Shown: positions 59,040 to 64,000 of the stretch, piece by piece
How positions within the stretch are numbered: the first letter of the stretch is position 1
Layout of the letters: every line of letters begins with the position of its first letter
NCBI GenBank assembly: GCA_964030475.1
Contig: CAXIPT010000001.1
Coordinates: 20,984,868-21,048,867 of the forward strand
From: Tethya wilhelma
Taxonomy: Eukaryota; Porifera; Demospongiae; Tethyida; Tethyidae
Direction: 5' to 3'
Length of the DNA: 64,000 nucleotides
Notes under the pieces: model-generated
The model's input: the letters and a program-made list of their open reading frames with translations, nothing else
Database searches by the model: none
What the model was told of the DNA's origin: nothing
Program-made: the position numbers and the translations under genes

Positions 59040-59571
59040 ATATAGCTTGTACATAGGTCTTCATAAAGTTACAGACAACAGGCCTTGTTGATTTGAGCAT
59101 GTTAACAACCTGTATACAGTCAATTTATGTAAAGTTGTCTGGGTTTTTTTTGTGTTTGTGAATGGGTGATGTGTTAGTTTCAAGTGTTTGGATTTGGTAT
59201 GTACCATAGATAGGGAATTGTCACTACTAAAAATTATCACTTGTTTCATTTTCTCATGTTTCATTTTCACCATTTGAATTGATTCAAGATCGCCATAATA
59301 ATATTGTATGTTTTAAATTTTTGTACTGTTTATAATTTTCATTACTTAATTGCAATAGTGTGAAAATTCCCGCTGTGTAAGGTAGCATGAGCACTAATAG
59401 CATAGCCATATACATCAGTCGTGCACTCATAGCATATCAATCATGAAACAGAGCTAGAGTCACCCAATTCAAAACAAAAAATATGACTTATTAACAATAG
59501 AAAACAGACTAGGATTGTTAAAGAGAACTTAAATAACAAGCAACAGTGTCAAACAAGTTTGGATGAAAAAC
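59040..59571. other. Intergenic within the POT array
   Basis: 3' flank of copy 4 and 5' flank of the following relic. No gene is seen. Confidence 0.55.
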
Positions 59572-59631
59572 ATGGCTACTTTTGATGAATCTGAAAGCAC
59601 CAGCCTTATTGGAGTTGCATGTGTATCTACT
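59572..59631 (+). pseudogene. POT transporter relic, first ~20 codons
   Basis: ATG at 59572 encodes MATFDESESTSLIGVA, clearly the start of a POT copy of the MANFDGSERTNLMEV type. Homology stops where half of a family B MITE begins. Confidence 0.7.
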
Positions 59632-59755
59632 ACTTCATTGAGCTCAGTAGGGATATGAACATAAGGTGACACAGTGAAATGAACTCGCTCAATCTAACAA
59701 CCATTCCTATCTTGTTTGCTCACTTTTTTACGATTTGGCCATTCTTATGTTTGCA
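59632..59755. mobile_element. MITE family B, right half
   Basis: Matches the interior and right inverted repeat of 36094-36307 (TCATTGAGCTCAGT ... CCATTCTTATGTTTG). The left arm is missing, so the POT relic was truncated together with the element. Confidence 0.8.
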
Positions 59756-60236
59756 TTACATTTCTAATGTATTTTGCACTGGTCATAATTGTTTGCTACA
59801 AGTTGTAGTAGTATACTCATTGATACAATAATGGTCGATTTTACACGTATGCGTTTTGAAGGCAAAACACTGAAAAATAAGAAAGGAGAGAGCCTAGCTT
59901 GTACATGGAATCATGTGAATAATGTAGCTCATAGAAAATTCAGTTACTGTACTATAGAAACTACACAAACTCCCTCTACGGTCTCTCTATGGGCAATTTC
60001 GTCTATGTACTAGGCTCTCTCCTTAATTTCCTATATTTTGCCTGCAAGTCTGCACGACATACACAGAGATTGAGCCTGGAAATGAGGCTAAGCTAGCGTA
60101 TTAAAATCTCTCAATTCGAGTATGTCACTATTAATAGTTTACTTTACATTAATGATTTACGCTTGTGAAGACGTAAATATTTTGACAAATATTCTGTAAA
60201 GTAGGTTTCCATATTATCATGGTAAAGCATATCACT

Positions 60237-60474
60237 AGTGGTATCTTATGAATTAACTATTACTGTGTCTGCTACTGAATACACACAGGGATCCAAAATA
60301 CAACACTAAACAGCAATCATTCCCAATGCAAAACAGACACCATAATAACAATCAATGTTATGATACAAGTATCTTACGCTATATGTACATTAGGAAAACA
60401 CATCAAACTTTTGTATGCGAAAGTATATAGCAAACGTAAGGCATCAGAGAGCATGACGTGTACAAATGTGAAAC
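60237..60474. repeat. POT 5' flank, repeated at 63788-64000
   Basis: From AGTGGTATCTTATGAATTAA to GTAAGGCATCAGAG the sequence is essentially identical to 63788-64000. It directly precedes POT copy 5. AGTGGTATC (60237-60245) is the empty target site of the element at 63111-63787. Confidence 0.92.
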
Positions 60475-61333
60475 ATGGCCAGAGCAACTTCGAATGAACC
60501 TGAAAATACCAGGCTCTTGGGAGAGGCAAGTGATTCTGGTTCTGCTACTCCGAAGCATTTAGCTATCACAAACTTGAAGATGTTGTGTGAGTTTAGGTTA
60601 GTGAAAAAAAGAGGAGCCATTTTAGTTCTGATGTGGAATTTTTTAATCACAACAACCTATTTCTTCATAACTGCTGACAAGGGGAAAATATTAAACAAAG
60701 CAACAACACCACTTGATAGAAACAAGCAGTACATCGGACTGATTCTGGTTGCAATGGGAGTATTGTATCCACTAGCAGGATGGCTAGCAGATGTTCACTT
60801 TGGAAGGTATAAAACATTACGCTATAGTGGGTGGATAATGTGTATTGGTATAATACTAACAACAGCACTGGTGATTGTCACTGAGTTTCATGATGATAAG
60901 AAGCTACAGAATATCATAGGCCAGATTATCACACTATGCTACTTTGTTATTGCTGTTGGTCTCAGTGGATATCAAGCCAATATCATACAATTTGGAGTGG
61001 ATCAACTCACTGATGCCTCATCACAAGAAATAAGAGCATTTTTAGTGTGGTATGTCTGGACATTTCTAAGCAGTTGGTCCTGTACTAAGTTAAAGGGGGG
61101 CTGACATGCAAAATTTTTTTTGCACCAAAATGTACTTTAAGTCGTGTAAGTTAGAGGAAAAATAGTCAAAAAAATCACAAAAAATTCTAAAGCAGTAAAA
61201 ACTTGCATTATCTGAGGTGAGCTGACTCCACCTGGAAAGACAAATTTCTGTATTTCCTGTTTGGGTGGAGCTACTACGTGACGTCACGGGGGGAACGTCT
61301 CTACGCGCGTTTTGTCAGTTTTGTAGCTAACTA

Positions 61334-61596
61334 ATGGCTGAACACAGCTCTTCCTCGAGCCACAGCTCTGCTATTGACAACAATAACGATGATTCAAGTG
61401 CAAGCAGTAATGTTTTGAGCCTTGGTTATTCATCCCCTCCCTTTGAAAGCCAAGACAGTGCTTCAGATAGTGATGGAAGTTCACACAGAATTGAGCCATA
61501 CTTGTATGAACAATCTGCTGGAAGTGACAGCTGTGGAGACTCTGGAGATTCATCTGACGAATATGCAAAACAGGATAGGCTAGGAAGCACTGATTG
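61334..61596 (+). CDS. First exon of a gene with a P2X7-C-terminal-like domain, inside POT copy 5
   Basis: ATG at 61334 (after CGTCACGGGGGGAACG and a GC-richer leader) opens a frame of 87 codons that ends at donor GTGAGT (61597). The N-terminus is serine-rich (MAEHSSSSSHSS, ASSNVLSLGYSSPPF), followed by IEPYLYEQSAG and RLGSTDW. The PYxYE then RLGxTDW spacing resembles the start of the domain related to the P2X7 receptor intracellular tail, common in invertebrate and transposon-linked proteins, where the next exon would bring a Cys-rich CxCGxC segment. That exon would be in the N gap. Assignment is tentative. Confidence 0.5.
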
Positions 61597-61670
61597 GTGA
61601 GTCTATCAGCTATAATTTTCATACATTCTGTTTATAAATATTAATTTTATGTGGACAAATGTTGTAGCTC

Positions 61671-61732
61671 NNNNNNNNNNNNNNNNNNNNNNNNNNNNNN
61701 NNNNNNNNNNNNNNNNNNNNNNNNNNNNNNNN
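61671..61732. other. Assembly gap (62 N)
   Basis: Run of N between the inserted exon and the C-terminal part of POT copy 5. Confidence 0.99.
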
Positions 61733-62461
61733 ATGTTCCACTTGAAAGATACAACCATGAACTATAAAAGCTTCCAACATTGTACAGAAAGAAGAATCAT
61801 CAGGGGTGTATATTACAACTGCTTTGTGGCAATAATTCCATTGTATGAACTGATCATATATCCACTATTTCATAAATACTTTCCAAACAATATTCTAATA
61901 CTGAAAAAAGTTTTGCTTGGAATGATACTACTTCTCATAACAGTCTCTATTCTAATGACAATGGACATTGCAGGTCATACAATTACAATTTTTAAATCCC
62001 CCAATACAACAAACATATCGTGTGTGTTACAAGCAAAAGAAGAGAACTTGTCGAATAGACACACTCTTTACATCAGCTATAAATGGCTGATTATACCAGG
62101 ACTGACTCTAGGATGGGCCACGTATACTGTGATAATAGGAGCTGTTGAATTTGTGTGTGCACAATCTCCATACTCAATGAAAGGGATGATGTTTGGTTTT
62201 CTCTACTTTGCGTACGGACTCTCAACAGTTATTGCACTGGGTGTTTTCTATCCTCTTCTACATTTTGACATACACTGGACATGGCTTGGATGTGGGCTGT
62301 GGTTCTATCTACTAGTAATGATGATCATTGCTGTTGCAATCATACTATTCGCTTTAGTCGTAAAATGGTACAAATTGAGAGATAGAGACGATGAACTACC
62401 AAACACACAAACATTTGCTATCAACAATTATGAAAGATATGCAGGACAAACCCATACATAG

Positions 62462-63110
62462 CGTAACACATACACCTTCATATACTTTTCACACTGTAGG
62501 AATATGTGAGCAACTTTTAGGAATAAATCATAAAACTTAATATACATATTGTTAAACACTCTAAAGTTCATGTCCTACAATAATAATCATAATTGTATTC
62601 TTACAAGTTGTTGATACAATAATGGTTGATTTCATACGCATGCTTTTGAATGGAAAACATTGTTAAATCATAGCTAGATTAGCCTCATTTCCATGCAGAC
62701 TCTCTCCTTGTAAATATATTCTACATTGAAAAATTAGATGGGAGAGAGCCTTGTACATGGAATCATGTGAATAACGTAGCTTGTAGAAAATTCAGTACGC
62801 TTTAGTAGAGAAACCACACAAACTCCCTCTACTGTCTCTCTATGGCCAACTTCATTTAAGTACCAAGCTAGCCTTCTCCCTTCCTATTTTTACCCACATG
62901 TCGGCATAATATACCCGGAGAGTAAGTCTGGAAATGAGGCTACGCTAGCATACTAAACTCTCTTAATTAATTCGAGTATGACACTATTAATAGTTTTACT
63001 TAACTTATATAACATTTGTGGGTTGCGATTGTGAAGATGTGAATATTTTGACTAATATTCTGTTAAGTAGGTTTCCATATTATCTCGGTAAACATATCAC
63101 TAGTGGCATC
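62462..63110. other. Intergenic, repeated POT spacer
   Basis: 62600-63110 parallels 59790-60236 with many small differences (for example TTGATACAATAATGGTTGAT). It contains no gene. This is the spacer of the roughly 3.5-kb tandem unit. Confidence 0.7.
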
Positions 63111-63787
63111 TAGTCTAGCCCTAGACCGCACCTATTTTGCCAGCGAAAAATGAGGGCTGGTACTTCTACTTGTTTTCCTCCAGAAATCGTCCGGCTCCAA
63201 TCAGATTACTTACATGAAGTCATGTGACAATCATGTCACATAATCATATATATGACTGAACATTGATTGTGGAAGTCGCAAAAATTTGTTAGTTGAAAAC
63301 TGACTTTTATACACACTGGCAAAAATTCTGCAAAGTTTACAGAATTTTTGCTAGCGTGTATAAAAGTTTTGAAACCTATTGGAAACTCGAGGTAACAAAC
63401 CATTGACATCGCTAAAGCTAGCACTTTCATCTCAGAATGGAACAAATAAGATTAAGCATAAGCAGTGGTAGAGTTTAGCGTGACCTTGACTTGAAGAACT
63501 CGATCTATATATTCACCATTTGCCAAAGATTATTTACCAACTACTCTTTTCTCAAAAGGCTTAATGTTGCCTCTAAAGTATCCTGCTTGGATAAAACACA
63601 AAAAAACTTTCTGTGTTGAAACTTACTCACAAAAATGCAGAAAAAATCCGTGATAAATTTTGAGGTTAGACTGCATGTGAATCATGACAAATTAAGCTAC
63701 ATTCCAGAATTTCACCAGAAGTGCACTAGTTTTTCTAGATCCCATGATTTTTCACTGGCGAGGTAGGTGGGGTCTAGGGCTAGACTA
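63111..63787. mobile_element. 677-bp non-autonomous element with 44-bp inverted repeats and 9-bp target duplication (Mutator-like?)
   Basis: Left TAGTCTAGCCCTAGACCGCA and right (reverse complement) TAGTCTAGCCCTAGACCCCA continue as inverted repeats for about 44 bp with six or so mismatches. Flanks AGTGGCATC (63102-63110) and AGTGGTATC (63788-63796) are a 9-bp target duplication with one difference. The paralogous unit at 60237-60245 has a single AGTGGTATC and no insert, showing the empty site. A hairpin (63316-63366; GGCAAAAATTCTG and CAGAATTTTTGC) lies inside. No transposase. A 9-bp duplication and long repeats fit Mutator-like elements; hAT is less likely. Confidence 0.85.
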
Positions 63788-64000
63788 AGTGGTATCTTAT
63801 GAATTAACTATTACTGTGTCTGCTACTGAATACACACAGGGATCCAAAATACAACACTAAACAGCAATCATTCCCAATGCAAAACAGACACCATAATAAC
63901 AATCAATGTTATGATACAAGTATCTTACGCTATATGTACATTAGGAAAACACATCAAACTTTTGTATGCGAAAGTATATAGCAAACGTAAGGCATCAGAG
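63788..64000. repeat. POT 5' flank, second copy at the window edge
   Basis: Repeat of 60237-60450. In the first unit a POT start codon follows 25 bp after the matching point, so a further POT copy is expected to start near position 64026, beyond the window. Confidence 0.88.

Larger units (their letters stand above)
60475..62461 (+). pseudogene. POT/SLC15-like transporter, copy 5 (interrupted by foreign DNA and a gap)
   Basis: N-terminal part 60475-61085 (MARATSNEPENTRLLGEASD ... AFLVWYVWTFLSSWSC) and C-terminal part 61733-62461 (MFHLKDTTMNYKSFQHC ... NNYERYAGQTHT, stop) belong to one POT gene. Between them about 585 bp of unrelated sequence and a 62-N gap replace roughly 100 residues, including the RRSAFTYWEDKPPSRIDFG loop. 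Both parts are free of stops. Either a transposon-like insertion broke the gene or contigs were wrongly joined; the missing middle could lie in the gap. Other landmarks are present (YPLAGWLADVHFGRYKTL, GYQANIIQFGVDQLTDASS, EFVCAQSPYSMKGMMFGF). Confidence 0.8.

Noticed and set aside
1..64000. tRNA or rRNA genes
   Set aside because: I saw no cloverleaf with the usual A/B box motifs and no rRNA-like stretch, although without a scan a tRNA could be missed.

Overview
The window looks like nuclear DNA of an early-branching animal, most likely a demosponge (Amphimedon-like). The reasons are AT-rich DNA with short GT-AG introns, animal-only domain combinations (LRRK-type Roco kinase; IgGFc-binding/Calx-beta/AMOP/VWD/EGF membrane protein), a dispersed axonemal dynein gene, many CA microsatellites and frequent TGCATGCA words. 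The species is inference. Three N-runs and six single Ns mark assembly joins, and several oddities sit exactly at them.

Left part (1-29.7 kb), ordinary spliced genes. The last exon of a protein kinase (104-260, +); a single-exon 707-codon gene of unknown function (792-2915, +); an ammonium transporter whose 15 exons I could join in frame (3322-7742, -); then, head to head with it across 225 bp, a LRRK-type gene (7968-18913, +; 19 exons, about 2655 aa: ankyrin, LRR, Roc GTPase, COR, kinase, propeller-like region, tail). The LRRK model is in frame throughout except for one missing base near 11,763. Next come a POT/SLC15-like transporter (19455-21095, +) and a large type-I membrane protein (21337-29667, -).

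Middle part (about 25.4-51.3 kb), a rearranged duplication zone. It holds at least seven partial copies of the WD40 half of an axonemal dynein intermediate chain gene (DNAI4/WDR78-like), mostly on the minus strand and none complete. Interleaved are several non-autonomous DNA transposon families and a family of short two-exon genes encoding about 90-residue proteins. Those proteins carry GIY-YIG-like motifs in permuted order (GYVYVI at the C-terminus). Two copies are intact and two are broken. A 2.2 kb direct repeat and a 1.2 kb inverted repeat next to gaps suggest that alternative haplotypes were placed side by side.

Right part (51.9-64 kb), a tandem array of POT-like transporters: two intact genes, one pseudogene, one gene interrupted by foreign sequence plus a gap, and two N-terminal relics. 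The repeated 5' flank at the right edge predicts another copy just beyond the window. The array shows birth-and-death evolution, and a 677-bp element with a 9-bp target duplication can be compared with its empty site in the paralogous unit.
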